Shown piece by piece: positions 1-7,363 of a stretch of DNA of 7,487 nucleotides (the first letter of the stretch is position 1; the number at the start of each line of letters is the position of its first letter). The stretch lies in NCBI GenBank assembly GCA_025966255.1, contig JAOPVG010000039.1, positions 1-7,487 on the forward strand, written 5' to 3'. The DNA comes from Jatrophihabitans sp. GTDB taxonomy: Bacteria; Actinomycetota; Actinomycetes; Mycobacteriales; Jatrophihabitantaceae. The position numbers and the translations under genes are program-made. The notes below the pieces were generated by a model. It saw only the letters and a list, made by a program, of their open reading frames with translations, was not told where the DNA came from and did not search any database.

Positions 1-1
1 C

Positions 2-616
2 GATGTCACGCTGTGGCCGTCGGTCGACCTGCACGGCTCTACGCACGTCGGCGAGGGCGCGCAGATCGGACCGCAGGTCACGCTGACCGACACGTCCGTC
101 GGCGCCGGCACCCGGATCTCGCGCGCCGTCGCGATTCAGGCCACGATCGGCGCCGACGTCACGATCGGCCCGTTTGCCTACCTGCGGCCGGGTACCCAGC
201 TCGCCGACGGCGTGCACATCGGCACGTCCGTCGAGATCAAGAACAGCGAGATCGGGACGGGCAGCAAGGTGCCGCACCTCTCCTACGTCGGCGACGCCAC
301 CATCGGCGAGCACACCAACATCGGCGCCGCCACCGTATTCCTGAACTACGACGGCGTCGCCAAGCACCACACCACCATCGGCGATCACGTCAAGATCGGC
401 GGCGACAACATGCTCGTGGCCCCGGTCGAGGTCGGCGACGGCGCCTACACCGCCGCCGGGTCGGTCATCACGCAGGACGTTCCTGCGGGCGCGATGGGAG
501 TCGCCCGCGCCGCACAGCGAAACGTGAAAGGCTGGGTTGCGCGCAAGCGTGCCGGCACGCCCGCCGCCGACGCCGCGGCCCGGGCCGGAGCAGACACCGA
601 CAAGGACGAAGGCTGA
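2..616 (+). CDS. glmU: GlmU, C-terminal part (bifunctional GlcN-1-P acetyltransferase / GlcNAc-1-P uridyltransferase), 5' truncated by window edge
   Basis: Only the last 204 residues are in the window; the N-terminal uridyltransferase domain lies outside. What remains is a left-handed beta-helix made of hexapeptide repeats (many I-G-x-x-x motifs), the acetyltransferase domain that makes GlcNAc-1-phosphate from GlcN-1-phosphate and acetyl-CoA. GlmU supplies cytoplasmic UDP-GlcNAc for peptidoglycan. Visible signatures are PFAYLRPGT, VEIKNSEIG, VPHLSYVGDA (its His, codon 275-277, and Tyr, 284-286, match the catalytic-site His and Tyr of the family), the NYDG motif near 346-357, and MLVAPVEVGDGAYTAAGSVIT. 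The last 30 or so residues are Ala/Arg/Asp-rich and look disordered, as is common in actinobacterial GlmU. The stop codon overlaps the prs start (TGATG), so the two genes are probably co-transcribed and translationally coupled. The family call is very secure. Confidence 0.97.
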   Translation, partial: DVTLWPSVDLHGSTHVGEGAQIGPQVTLTDTSVGAGTRISRAVAIQATIGADVTIGPFAYLRPGTQLADGVHIGTSVEIKNSEIGTGSKVPHLSYVGDATIGEHTNIGAATVFLNYDGVAKHHTTIGDHVKIGGDNMLVAPVEVGDGAYTAAGSVITQDVPAGAMGVARAAQRNVKGWVARKRAGTPAADAAARAGADTDKDEG

Positions 617-1596
617 TGTCCAATCTCCAGGTTGCCGGGCGCAAGAGTCTCGTCCTGCTTTCCGGCGGCGCCTACCCCCAACTGGCCGACGAGATCGCAT
701 CGTCGATCGGGGTCACGGTCACCCCGACCACGCGTCGTGAGTTCGCGAACGGCGAGCTTTTCATCCGGCCCAACGAGTCGGTCCGCGGCACCGACGCGTT
801 CGTGATCCAGTCGCACACCACCCCGATCAACGACTGGCTCATGGAGAGCTTGATCCTCGTCGACGCTCTGAAGCGGGCGTCCGCGAAACGCATCACCGTG
901 GTCGCGCCGTTCTACCCCTACGCCCGGCAGGACAAGAAGCATCGGGGTCGCGAGCCGATCTCCGCGCGGCTGATCGCCGATCTGTTCAAGACGGCGGGGG
1001 CCGACCGGTTGATGGCCGTCGACCTGCACACCGCGCAGATCCAGGGCTTCTTCGACGGTCCGGTCGACCACCTGTTCGCGATGCCGCTGCTGTCCGAGTA
1101 CGTCCACGACAAGTACGGCCGCGAGGATCTCGTCGTCGTGTCGCCTGACACCGGACGCGTCCGCACCGCGGAGCAATGGGCCGACGAGCTCGGCGGCCGC
1201 GACCTCGCCTTCGTGCACAAGACGCGCGACATCGACGCCGCGAACGACGTCGTCGCCAACCGGGTGGTTGGTGACGTCGCCGGGCGCTGCTGCCTGCTGA
1301 TCGACGACATGATCGACACCGCCAGCTCGATCACCAAGGCGGCCGAGCTGTTGTTCACCGCGGGCGCGACCGACGTCGTCATCGCCGCAACGCACGGCAT
1401 CTTCTCCGCTACGGCCACCGACCAGCTCAAGAACAGCCGGATCAGCGAGATCATCGTGACGAACACGCTGCCGATCCGGGCCGAGCAGGAGTTCGACAAG
1501 CTGACTGTGCTTTCGATCGCCCCGCTACTCGGTCAGGCGATCAAGGAAGTCTTCGAGGACGGTTCAGTGACAAGCCTGTTCCGCGGGCGCAGTTGA
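616..1596 (+). CDS. prs: Ribose-phosphate pyrophosphokinase (PRPP synthetase, class I)
   Basis: The 326-residue product makes 5-phosphoribosyl-1-pyrophosphate from ribose-5-phosphate and ATP, feeding nucleotide, His and Trp synthesis and, in many actinobacteria, decaprenyl-phosphoryl-arabinose for the wall. Motifs in order: FANGE (43-47); ARQDKKHRGREPIS starting at 103 (ATP-binding loop); DLHTAQIQGFF starting at 136 (metal and ATP site); SPDTGRVR at 176-183; and the PRPP/ribose-5-P loop DDMIDTASSI at 230-239. The usual loop reads DDMIDTGGTI, so A236-S237-S238 replaces GGT; this is unusual but still fits the general phosphoribosyltransferase pattern. The ATG at 616 is chosen because it overlaps the glmU stop, has AAGGA (602-606) at 9 nt, and gives the normal family length and N-terminus. 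The frame stays open upstream, but that stretch is a shadow of glmU. Transcription probably ends at the hairpin at 1629-1657. Confidence 0.97.
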   Translation: MSNLQVAGRKSLVLLSGGAYPQLADEIASSIGVTVTPTTRREFANGELFIRPNESVRGTDAFVIQSHTTPINDWLMESLILVDALKRASAKRITVVAPFYPYARQDKKHRGREPISARLIADLFKTAGADRLMAVDLHTAQIQGFFDGPVDHLFAMPLLSEYVHDKYGREDLVVVSPDTGRVRTAEQWADELGGRDLAFVHKTRDIDAANDVVANRVVGDVAGRCCLLIDDMIDTASSITKAAELLFTAGATDVVIAATHGIFSATATDQLKNSRISEIIVTNTLPIRAEQEFDKLTVLSIAPLLGQAIKEVFEDGSVTSLFRGRS

Positions 1597-1628
1597 CTCA
1601 TCCGCCTCACGCGGACGTCGCTCTCGAC

Positions 1629-1657
1629 CGCTCGCGCGGCGGCTCTTCGCGCGAGCG
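1629..1657. terminator. Hairpin between convergent prs and dispanin genes, probable bidirectional terminator
   Basis: Perfect 10-bp GC-rich inverted repeat: CGCTCGCGCG at 1629-1638 pairs with CGCGCGAGCG at 1648-1657 around a 9-nt loop. It lies 32 nt after the prs stop and 21 nt after the stop of the gene on the other strand. No T-tract follows on either side, which is common in high-GC actinobacteria. The right arm is part of an 18-bp repeat that recurs at 2272-2289. Termination is inferred from position and structure. Confidence 0.6.
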
Positions 1658-1660
1658 CTC
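1643..1660. repeat. Copy 1 of 18-bp repeat CTCTTCGCGCGAGCGCTC
   Basis: Exact match to 2272-2289, with a third shorter copy of the 15-bp core at 2236-2250. It contains the palindrome GAGCGCTC. The copies lie on both sides of the small gene at 1679-2170 and in no other intergenic region of the window. It may be a dispersed intergenic repeat of this genome. Confidence 0.7.
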
Positions 1661-1678
1661 CTCGCGTTCGGGCTTGCG

Positions 1679-2170
1679 TCAGCAGCCGTAGCCCGTGCAG
1701 GCGGCAGTGGTCGCCGCGGCCGCGATGACGATCCACAGGACGATCCAACCGATGCCGATGCACAGCGCGATGATGCCGAACTTCTTGACCCGATCGGCCT
1801 GGAACTGGGCGCCGGCCATGTCTCCCGCGAACAGCGCGCGGTCGATATTGCCCCACGCCGAGATCAGCGAGTAGATCGCCAGCGGCCAGAAGAACAGCCA
1901 GTTGACCACGAACCAACCGGTGGGCTTGGGGAACTGCTGCGCCGAATAGTACTGCGGGCCGTAGGGGTTGCCGGGCGGCGGTCCGTAACCCGGCTGGTGC
2001 TGCGGATAACCCGGCTGCTGCTGCGGATAGCCCTGCGGAGCCTGGCCGGCCGGCTGCTGCGGATACCCGTACGGCGGGGGGCTCCCGGCCGGCGGACCGT
2101 ACTGCTGCGTGGGTGGGTACTGCTGCCAGGGCTGGTTGTCGCCGGGCGGCGGCTGCGGCGTACTGGTCAT
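1679..2170 (-). CDS. Proline/glutamine/tyrosine-rich membrane protein of the CD225/dispanin type
   Basis: A 163-residue protein in two parts. Residues 1-82 are low-complexity Pro/Gln/Gly/Tyr with imperfect Y-P-Q-Q-Q-P-G-Y repeats and are probably disordered and cytoplasmic. Residues 86-154 hold two hydrophobic segments (about 86-105 and 132-154) joined by a polar loop with FAGDMAGAQ (115-122) and RVKKFGIIA (127-135). This layout, with the G-D-x-A-G-A-Q loop before a basic-K-K-aromatic start of the second segment, is typical of the CD225/dispanin family (bacterial relatives of IFITM proteins). The Cys-Cys pair seen in many members is FFWP here (93-96). The function of bacterial members is unknown. 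The start is ATG with GGAG (2176-2179) at 5 nt. It lies downstream of rsmA on the same strand after a 185-bp gap, so it may have its own promoter, and it is convergent with prs. Confidence 0.8.
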   Translation of the reverse strand: MTSTPQPPPGDNQPWQQYPPTQQYGPPAGSPPPYGYPQQPAGQAPQGYPQQQPGYPQHQPGYGPPPGNPYGPQYYSAQQFPKPTGWFVVNWLFFWPLAIYSLISAWGNIDRALFAGDMAGAQFQADRVKKFGIIALCIGIGWIVLWIVIAAAATTAACTGYGC

Positions 2171-2235
2171 GTGAACTCCACGTGGGTCGGCGAGCGCTTG
2201 AGGGAGGCTACCGTCTCTTATCCGCCGTAGGAGGA

Positions 2236-2250
2236 TCTTCGCGCGAGCGC
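2236..2250. repeat. Short copy (15-bp core TCTTCGCGCGAGCGC) of the 18-bp repeat
   Basis: Identical over 15 bases to the core of the 18-mers at 1643-1660 and 2272-2289, then diverges. It is in the same orientation as the neighbouring full copy and 36 bp from it. Confidence 0.65.
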
Positions 2251-2271
2251 CGACTTCAATCCGCCGACGGC

Positions 2272-2289
2272 CTCTTCGCGCGAGCGCTC
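2272..2289. repeat. Copy 2 of 18-bp repeat CTCTTCGCGCGAGCGCTC
   Basis: Exact 18-base match to 1643-1660, on the far side of the dispanin gene and in the same orientation. It is followed by ATCGCG, whereas copy 1 is followed by CTCGCG, so similarity continues weakly beyond the exact match. Confidence 0.7.
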
Positions 2290-2355
2290 ATCGCGGCAGT
2301 GGCTGGGTCCGCTCGGCTTCCTGCCTCAGCTGAAGGCCGGCTCACGGTTCGTTCT

Positions 2356-3195
2356 CTACGGCCGCTTCTCGGCTAGGCGGGCGAAGGCGGTTACGTCGAG
2401 CGTCTCGCCTCGGGCGGACGGGTCGATGCCGGCGGCGCGCAGCGCGTCCTCGGCCGCGGGCGCGGATCCGGCCCAGCCGGCCAATGCGGCGCGCAGCGTC
2501 TTGCGGCGCTGCGCGAAAGCCGCGTCGATCACGGCGAACACCTCCGGGCGGGTGGCCGTGGTCTCCGGGGGTACCCGCCGGACCAATCGCACCAGCCCCG
2601 AGTCGACGTTGGGCATCGGCCAGAACACCGTCCGCGGCACCGAACCGGCCCGGGTCGTCGCGGCGTACCAGGCGGCTTTCACGCTCGGCACGCCGTAGAC
2701 CTTGGAGCCGGGCGGCGCGGCCAGACGCTCGGCGACCTCGGCCTGCACCATCACGAGTCCCCGCTGCAGCGACGGCAGTGCGCCGAGCAGATGCAGCACC
2801 ACCGGCACAGCCACGTTGTAGGGCAGGTTCGCCACCAGCGCCGTCGGAGCCCCATCGGGCAGCTCGGCCAGCCGCAGCGCGTCCGCCGTCAGGACCGTCA
2901 GCGCAGCATCGGGCAGGCGGGCTGCCACCGTCTGCGCCAATGCCCCCGAAAGGACCGCGTCGACCTCGACGGCGGTCACGGGGTGCCCGGCCTCGAGCAG
3001 GCCAAGGGTCAACGAGCCGAGGCCCGGGCCGACCTCGAGCACGGACTCGCCGGCGTCTAGTTCGGCCGTGCGGACGATGCGCCGGATCGTGTTGGGATCG
3101 TGCAGGAAGTTCTGTCCAAGCGATTTCGTCGGACGCACGCCCAACCGGTCGGCAAGCGCCCGGATGTCAGCGGGACCGAGCAGCGCGGACGTCAC
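2356..3195 (-). CDS. rsmA: 16S rRNA (adenine1518-N6/adenine1519-N6)-dimethyltransferase
   Basis: Also called KsgA; 279 residues, close to the usual length. It dimethylates two adjacent adenines in the 3' terminal helix of 16S rRNA using S-adenosylmethionine, late in 30S assembly. Motifs: SLGQNFL (25-31); SAM-binding [10 protein letters not shown] (54-63); the acidic end of the next strand, VEVD (76-79); the catalytic NLPYNV (123-128, family N-L-P-Y); and C-terminal FWPMPNVDS (191-199) and FAQRRKTLR (227-235). The start is GTG at 3195 with GAGGG (3203-3207) at 7 nt. The gene is 72 bp downstream of the M20 gene on the same strand. The tatD-rpfB-ksgA order is common in actinobacteria, but the ispE gene that usually follows ksgA is absent here. 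Confidence 0.97.
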   Translation of the reverse strand: MTSALLGPADIRALADRLGVRPTKSLGQNFLHDPNTIRRIVRTAELDAGESVLEVGPGLGSLTLGLLEAGHPVTAVEVDAVLSGALAQTVAARLPDAALTVLTADALRLAELPDGAPTALVANLPYNVAVPVVLHLLGALPSLQRGLVMVQAEVAERLAAPPGSKVYGVPSVKAAWYAATTRAGSVPRTVFWPMPNVDSGLVRLVRRVPPETTATRPEVFAVIDAAFAQRRKTLRAALAGWAGSAPAAEDALRAAGIDPSARGETLDVTAFARLAEKRP

Positions 3196-3201
3196 TGGCC
3201 T

Positions 3202-3268
3202 ACCCTCGCTCCACTCGGTTCGCCACCGAAGGGCTCCGCATCCCGATTGTTCCCTCGCTACGCTCGCT
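3202..3268. repeat. Intergenic CCCTCGCT-type short repeats between the M20 gene and rsmA
   Basis: CCCTCGCT occurs at 3203-3210 and 3252-3259, with a further CGCTCGCT at 3261-3268. Between them is a small hairpin, TCGGT (3215-3219) / ACCGA (3225-3229). Strings such as CTCGCTACGCTCGCT are frequent intergenic repeats in high-GC actinobacteria. The first copy carries the rsmA ribosome-binding site. No clear terminator for the M20 gene is seen. Confidence 0.45.
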
Positions 3269-4458
3269 CACCTCAGCCGGTCGAAGGCCAGCCGGGCATA
3301 CAGCGCAGCGCCTGACGACAGCACCGCCTCGTCGAACACGGCCAGGGGTGAGTGGTTGAACGCGGCGGTGGCCGGGTCGGCGCCCGGTGCGGTCGCGCCG
3401 AGGAACGCCATCGCGCCCGGCACCCGGTCCAGGACGCGGGAGAAGTCCTCGGAGCCGCTGTGGGGATTCGGCATCGCCAGACTGGCCGGCTCGCCGAACA
3501 GGTCGACGACGGTGCCGGCCAGGAACTCGGTCTGGTCAGCGTCGTTGATCGTCACCGGGTACAGCGGCTGCCACTCGACCTCGGCCCGCAGCCCGTGCGC
3601 TTCGGCGATCCCTCGACACAGCCGCACCGCGCGCTCGCTGATCGCCTTCTGGTGCTCGGGCGAGAACGACCGCACCGTTGCCTCGAATGTCGCCTTCTCC
3701 GGGATGATGTTGTGCTGCGACCCGGCGTGGAAGCTGCCCACCGTTACAACCACCGGGTCGAACATGTCGAACTGGCGGGTGACGAGCGTCTGCAGCGCGG
3801 TCACGATCTCAGCCGCTACAGCGATCGGGTCCTGGGCGCGATGCGGCGCGGACGCGTGGCCGCCGGCGCCGATCACGCTGACATGCAGGACGTCCGCGGC
3901 CGACATCATCGGTCCCGGGCGCACCGCGACCGTGCCGCTCGGGAAAGCGGACGAGGTGACGTGGATGAAGAACGCGGCCTCCGGTCGCGGGCCGGCCGCG
4001 TCGAGGACGCCGGCGTCGATCATGTGCCTCGCGCCGTCGTAGCCCTCTTCGCCCGGCTGGAACATGAAGACGACGTCACCGCCGAGGTCGGCCCGGTGCG
4101 CATTGAGCAGCCGGGCCGCCCCGATGAGCATCGCGGTGTGCAGGTCGTGCCCGCAGGCGTGCATGGCGCCGTTGTCGGCGGCGAAGTCCAGGCCGGTCTC
4201 TTCCACGACCGGCAGCGCATCCATGTCGGCCCGCAGCAGCACCGTTCGTCCCGTCGAGCCACCGCCACGCAGGACGGCCACAACCGAAGTGAGGCCGGTT
4301 GGTCCGACGGTGATCTCCAAGGGCAGCCCGTCAAGGGCGGAGAGCACTCGCTCCTGCGTGCGCGGCAGGTCGAGTCCGATCTCGGGTTTGCGGTGCAGCG
4401 CCCGACGCAGTTCGACGAGGTCTTCCTGTTGGGCCCGGGCGTCGGAGAGCAGATCCAT
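3268..4458 (-). CDS. M20-family metallo-amidohydrolase (M20D, hippurate/IAA-amino acid hydrolase-like)
   Basis: A 396-residue, probably cytoplasmic, two-metal hydrolase that releases an acyl group or amino acid from an N-acyl amino acid or similar amide. In numbering from the ATG at 4458, the metal ligands of the family are visible: HACGHD (100-105, Cys and His), QPGEEG (134-139, Glu pair), FFIHV (His 166) and PNPHSGSEDF (330-339, His 333). The middle part, about 183-300, with GHASAPH, is the lid/dimerisation domain. The set HACGHDLHTA, QPGEEG and HSGSEDF is the M20D pattern (hippuricase, IAA-conjugate hydrolase, N-acyl-L-amino acid amidohydrolase), but the substrate cannot be read from sequence. 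A GTG at 4461 is possible, yet GGGG (4463-4466) lies 1 nt from it and 4 nt from the ATG, so the ATG is preferred. It lies between an rpf-like gene and rsmA, where I would not normally expect it. Confidence 0.93.
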   Translation of the reverse strand: MDLLSDARAQQEDLVELRRALHRKPEIGLDLPRTQERVLSALDGLPLEITVGPTGLTSVVAVLRGGGSTGRTVLLRADMDALPVVEETGLDFAADNGAMHACGHDLHTAMLIGAARLLNAHRADLGGDVVFMFQPGEEGYDGARHMIDAGVLDAAGPRPEAAFFIHVTSSAFPSGTVAVRPGPMMSAADVLHVSVIGAGGHASAPHRAQDPIAVAAEIVTALQTLVTRQFDMFDPVVVTVGSFHAGSQHNIIPEKATFEATVRSFSPEHQKAISERAVRLCRGIAEAHGLRAEVEWQPLYPVTINDADQTEFLAGTVVDLFGEPASLAMPNPHSGSEDFSRVLDRVPGAMAFLGATAPGADPATAAFNHSPLAVFDEAVLSSGAALYARLAFDRLR

Positions 4459-4469
4459 CACGCCCCGAC

Positions 4470-4475
4470 ATTATC
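4470..4475 (-). promoter_or_regulatory. Possible -10 element (GATAAT) for the M20 gene
   Basis: GATAAT on the - strand matches the TATAAT consensus at five of six positions and lies 11 nt before the ATG at 4458. Transcription would start close to the start codon, giving a leaderless or nearly leaderless mRNA. No -35 match is found at 16-18 nt upstream, so this is tentative. Confidence 0.3.
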
Positions 4476-4486
4476 CGTTGCAGCCC

Positions 4487-4510
4487 GGACCGACCCCGGC
4501 GCGGTCGGCC
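4487..4510 (-). terminator. Hairpin just after the SLT-type rpf-like gene
   Basis: GGCCGACC (4510-4503 on the - strand) pairs with GGTCGG-T-CC (4495-4487), giving 8 bp with one bulged base and a 7-nt GC loop. It begins 5 nt after the TGA stop at 4516. There is no T-tract. It is placed to end transcription before the M20 gene. Confidence 0.45.
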
Positions 4511-4515
4511 GGCGG

Positions 4516-5703
4516 TCAGTAGTAGCTGTGGCCCTGCCAAAACGACCACGCGCCGCACGGCGTGCCATAGCGAGAGCCGATGTAGCCGAGGCCCCACTTG
4601 ATCTGCGTGGTGGCGCTGGTCTGCCAGTCGGAGCCCGCCGAAGCCATCTTCGATCCGGGCAGCGCCTGCGGGATGCCGTAGGCCCCGCTCGGATTAGCCG
4701 CGTTGACCCGCCAGCCGCTCTCGTGGTTCCACATCTGCACGAGGCAGTCGTACTCGCTCTGGCTGCCCCAGCCGTGCGCCTGGAGCAGCGTGCGGGCGAT
4801 GGCCTGCGCCGATCCCGGACTCGGGATGGGGGCGCTGGGGGTGCTGCCGCTCGCGCCGCCGCTGTTCACGGTCACCGTGGGCTTGGTGCCCACCTTCACG
4901 ACCTGCGTCTGGGGCTGGGCGACCACCACCGACTTGAGCTTGGTCTCGCCGATCGCCTTGCCGTCCAGGTAGACGACCGAGTAGGTGATCGCGGCCTTGC
5001 CGTCGCGGCCGGGCGTGATGATGCGGGTGCTGCCCGCGGCGAGGGTGGCGTCGGACTTGCGCGTCGTCGGGAAGTTGAGCGTCTTGGTGCGCACCACCGT
5101 GCGCCGGCCCACCCGCTGGATCTTGATCAGCTGACCGGGCTGCACAGCCGTGGTGACCGTCGGCGAGACGCGGTCGTACTTGCCGACGGTGATGCCGATT
5201 TCGGCGAGGAGTTGCCCGACGGTGGAGTCGGTGGTCGTCACCTGGTCGTGGGCGCCGTCGTGGAGAACGGTGACGAGGCGGGGCGTGCGGATCGCGATGT
5301 CGGTCGGCCGCAGCGGCAGTCGCCGCGCGCGCGACACCGACACGAAGTCGCTGGTGGAGTAGCCGAGCTGAGCGAGCGCCTCCTGCACGGTAGGGGCCGT
5401 GGTCCAGACGCTCGTGCTCTTGCCGTCGACGTTGAGGCGAAGCAACCGGCCCTTGCGCAGGACGACGCGCATGCCGTCGTGCACCGAACTGTCCGCAGAC
5501 GGGGCGAGGAGATCATGCTGGCCGACGCTGTAGCCGTTGGCCCGAACCACCTGCCCGACATCGGCGGCGGTCGTCTGGACGGTGGCGGCCTTGCCGTCGA
5601 CAACGAGATGGACTGACTTGTCGACTGAATTCCACACGACTGGCGCGGCTACCAGGCCGGCCAGTACGGCGCCGTGCAGGCCGTACTTGATGCTTCGCAG
5701 CAC
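4516..5703 (-). CDS. DUF348(x3)-G5 cell-wall protein with C-terminal SLT-like lytic transglycosylase domain
   Basis: A 395-residue exported or membrane-anchored protein. Residues 7-25 form a hydrophobic signal/anchor with no clear cleavage site. Three DUF348 (YabE-like) repeats follow at about 30-69, 88-128 and 143-183, then a G5 domain at about 193-274, a Ser/Gly/Pro linker at 278-298, and a catalytic end at about 299-395. That end is not an Rpf domain: it has CLVQMWNHESGW (320-331, probable catalytic Glu328), NPSGAYGIPQALPGSKM (337-353) and GTPCGAWSFW (380-389), as in goose-lysozyme/SLT-type and aggregation-promoting-factor-like domains. Cys320 and Cys383 may form a disulphide. Expected role: cleavage of peptidoglycan glycan strands outside the membrane. 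The start is GTG with AGGAG (5712-5716) at 8 nt. The first 275 residues align closely with the next gene upstream, so the two are paralogues. An MtrA-like box lies 45 nt upstream of the start. Confidence 0.9.
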   Translation of the reverse strand: MLRSIKYGLHGAVLAGLVAAPVVWNSVDKSVHLVVDGKAATVQTTAADVGQVVRANGYSVGQHDLLAPSADSSVHDGMRVVLRKGRLLRLNVDGKSTSVWTTAPTVQEALAQLGYSTSDFVSVSRARRLPLRPTDIAIRTPRLVTVLHDGAHDQVTTTDSTVGQLLAEIGITVGKYDRVSPTVTTAVQPGQLIKIQRVGRRTVVRTKTLNFPTTRKSDATLAAGSTRIITPGRDGKAAITYSVVYLDGKAIGETKLKSVVVAQPQTQVVKVGTKPTVTVNSGGASGSTPSAPIPSPGSAQAIARTLLQAHGWGSQSEYDCLVQMWNHESGWRVNAANPSGAYGIPQALPGSKMASAGSDWQTSATTQIKWGLGYIGSRYGTPCGAWSFWQGHSYY

Positions 5704-5748
5704 TGAGCGGGCTCCTCGGGTTCTCCGGTGGGTGCGCTTGTTCGCTGG

Positions 5749-5771
5749 TCGTCGGTCACGGAACTGTAACG
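5749..5771 (-). promoter_or_regulatory. MtrA-like direct-repeat box upstream of the SLT-type gene
   Basis: On the - strand it reads CGTTAC-N6-GTGACC-N-ACGA, i.e. two GTTAC/GTGAC half-sites in direct orientation (5766-5770 and 5755-5759) with 6 nt between. It matches the element at 7047-7069 at 18 of 23 positions. Actinobacterial MtrA binds GTTAC-type direct repeats and is reported to bind rpfB promoters; assignment here is by motif only. Confidence 0.55.
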
Positions 5772-5815
5772 GATGGCGACCGATCGGCCCACACGGGGCA
5801 TACGGACTGTGGACA

Positions 5816-5857
5816 CAGCACGGCCGTGATCATCCGGAGACGAGCACGGCCGTGCTG
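5816..5857 (-). terminator. 13-bp inverted repeat downstream of rpfB, terminator-like
   Basis: CAGCACGGCCGTG (5816-5828) pairs perfectly with CACGGCCGTGCTG (5845-5857) around a 16-nt loop. Each arm also contains the 10-bp palindrome CACGGCCGTG, so the arms are direct repeats as well and can form two small hairpins or one long stem. It starts 25 nt after the rpfB stop and 113 nt before the start codon of the next gene. There is no T-tract. Most simply it separates two independently transcribed genes; a protein-binding operator is the alternative. Confidence 0.55.
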
Positions 5858-5882
5858 CGCGATTAGGGCTTTCGGGGCTACC

Positions 5883-7019
<1,137 letters not shown>

Positions 7020-7046
7020 CTATCGTCAGTCGCACGCTTCGCGCAC

Positions 7047-7069
7047 TCGTTGGTCACCGCAACGTAACG
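7047..7069 (-). promoter_or_regulatory. MtrA-like direct-repeat box upstream of rpfB
   Basis: Two half-sites in direct orientation on the - strand, GTTAC (7068-7064) and GTGAC (7057-7053), separated by 6 nt, in the context CGTTAC-N6-GTGACC-N-ACGA. The same arrangement lies before the downstream paralogue at 5749-5771. It ends 36 nt before the rpfB start codon. MtrA regulation of rpfB is reported in M. tuberculosis; no mtrA gene is in the window, so the link is inferred. Confidence 0.6.
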
Positions 7070-7326
7070 AGAGCCTGTCAAAGGCGCCAAACCATGGCGG
7101 CACGATTTACCCGAATTGCCGGTTTATGCCAGGCGTTTGGACGTTCCGCCCGCGACCCCGCCGGGCGACGTCGATGCGGCGTTTGCCGCGACGATGCTGA
7201 CTTGCCCTACGTCAACGAATGCGGGGGCTGCGGCCAAGTCGCCCAGATGATCTTCAAAACGGTCCTAGATCGACTCGCAAAGATCGAATGGCAGCAAGTT
7301 GCAGCCCTTTCGCCCGGGGCTGTGAG

Positions 7327-7347
7327 TCGGGCCACGATCGGGCCCGA
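7327..7347 (-). terminator. Hairpin downstream of tatD
   Basis: TCGGGCC (7347-7341 read on the - strand) pairs with GGCCCGA (7333-7327) around a 7-nt loop. It begins 16 nt after the tatD stop codon. No T-tract follows. A probable factor-assisted or weak intrinsic terminator, separating tatD from rpfB. Confidence 0.5.
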
Positions 7348-7363
7348 AACGCGAAAACCGCCC

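Larger units (their letters stand above)
2171..2355. other. Intergenic region between rsmA and the dispanin gene
   Basis: This 185-bp stretch has no convincing coding frame. It holds two copies of the TCTTCGCGCGAGCGC core in direct orientation, 36 bp apart (2236-2250 and 2272-2289). On the - strand a GATAAG (2222-2217) resembles a -10 element, but I find no properly spaced -35. I see no T-tract terminator for rsmA, so read-through from rsmA into the dispanin gene is possible. Confidence 0.5.

Noticed and set aside
13..615. Extension of the prs reading frame far upstream, giving a 527-residue Arg/His-rich fusion protein
   Set aside because: The upstream part is the shifted frame of glmU, with Arg/His-rich low-complexity translation. 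The ATG at 616 gives the normal Prs length, a good ribosome-binding site and the typical TGATG coupling.
445..1395. - strand open frame opposite glmU and prs (316 codons)
   Set aside because: Spans the junction of two certain genes on the other strand and shows no recognisable domain.
3352..5616. Very long + strand open frame (754 codons) across the M20 and SLT-type genes
   Set aside because: It lies antisense to two well-supported genes, its translation is Arg/Gly/Ala/His-rich without any domain, and such frames are common opposite high-GC coding DNA.
7047..7069. CRP/cAMP-receptor type site (TGTGA-N6-TCACA) in the rpfB promoter
   Set aside because: The half-sites are in direct, not inverted, orientation and lack the TCACA arm on the same strand.
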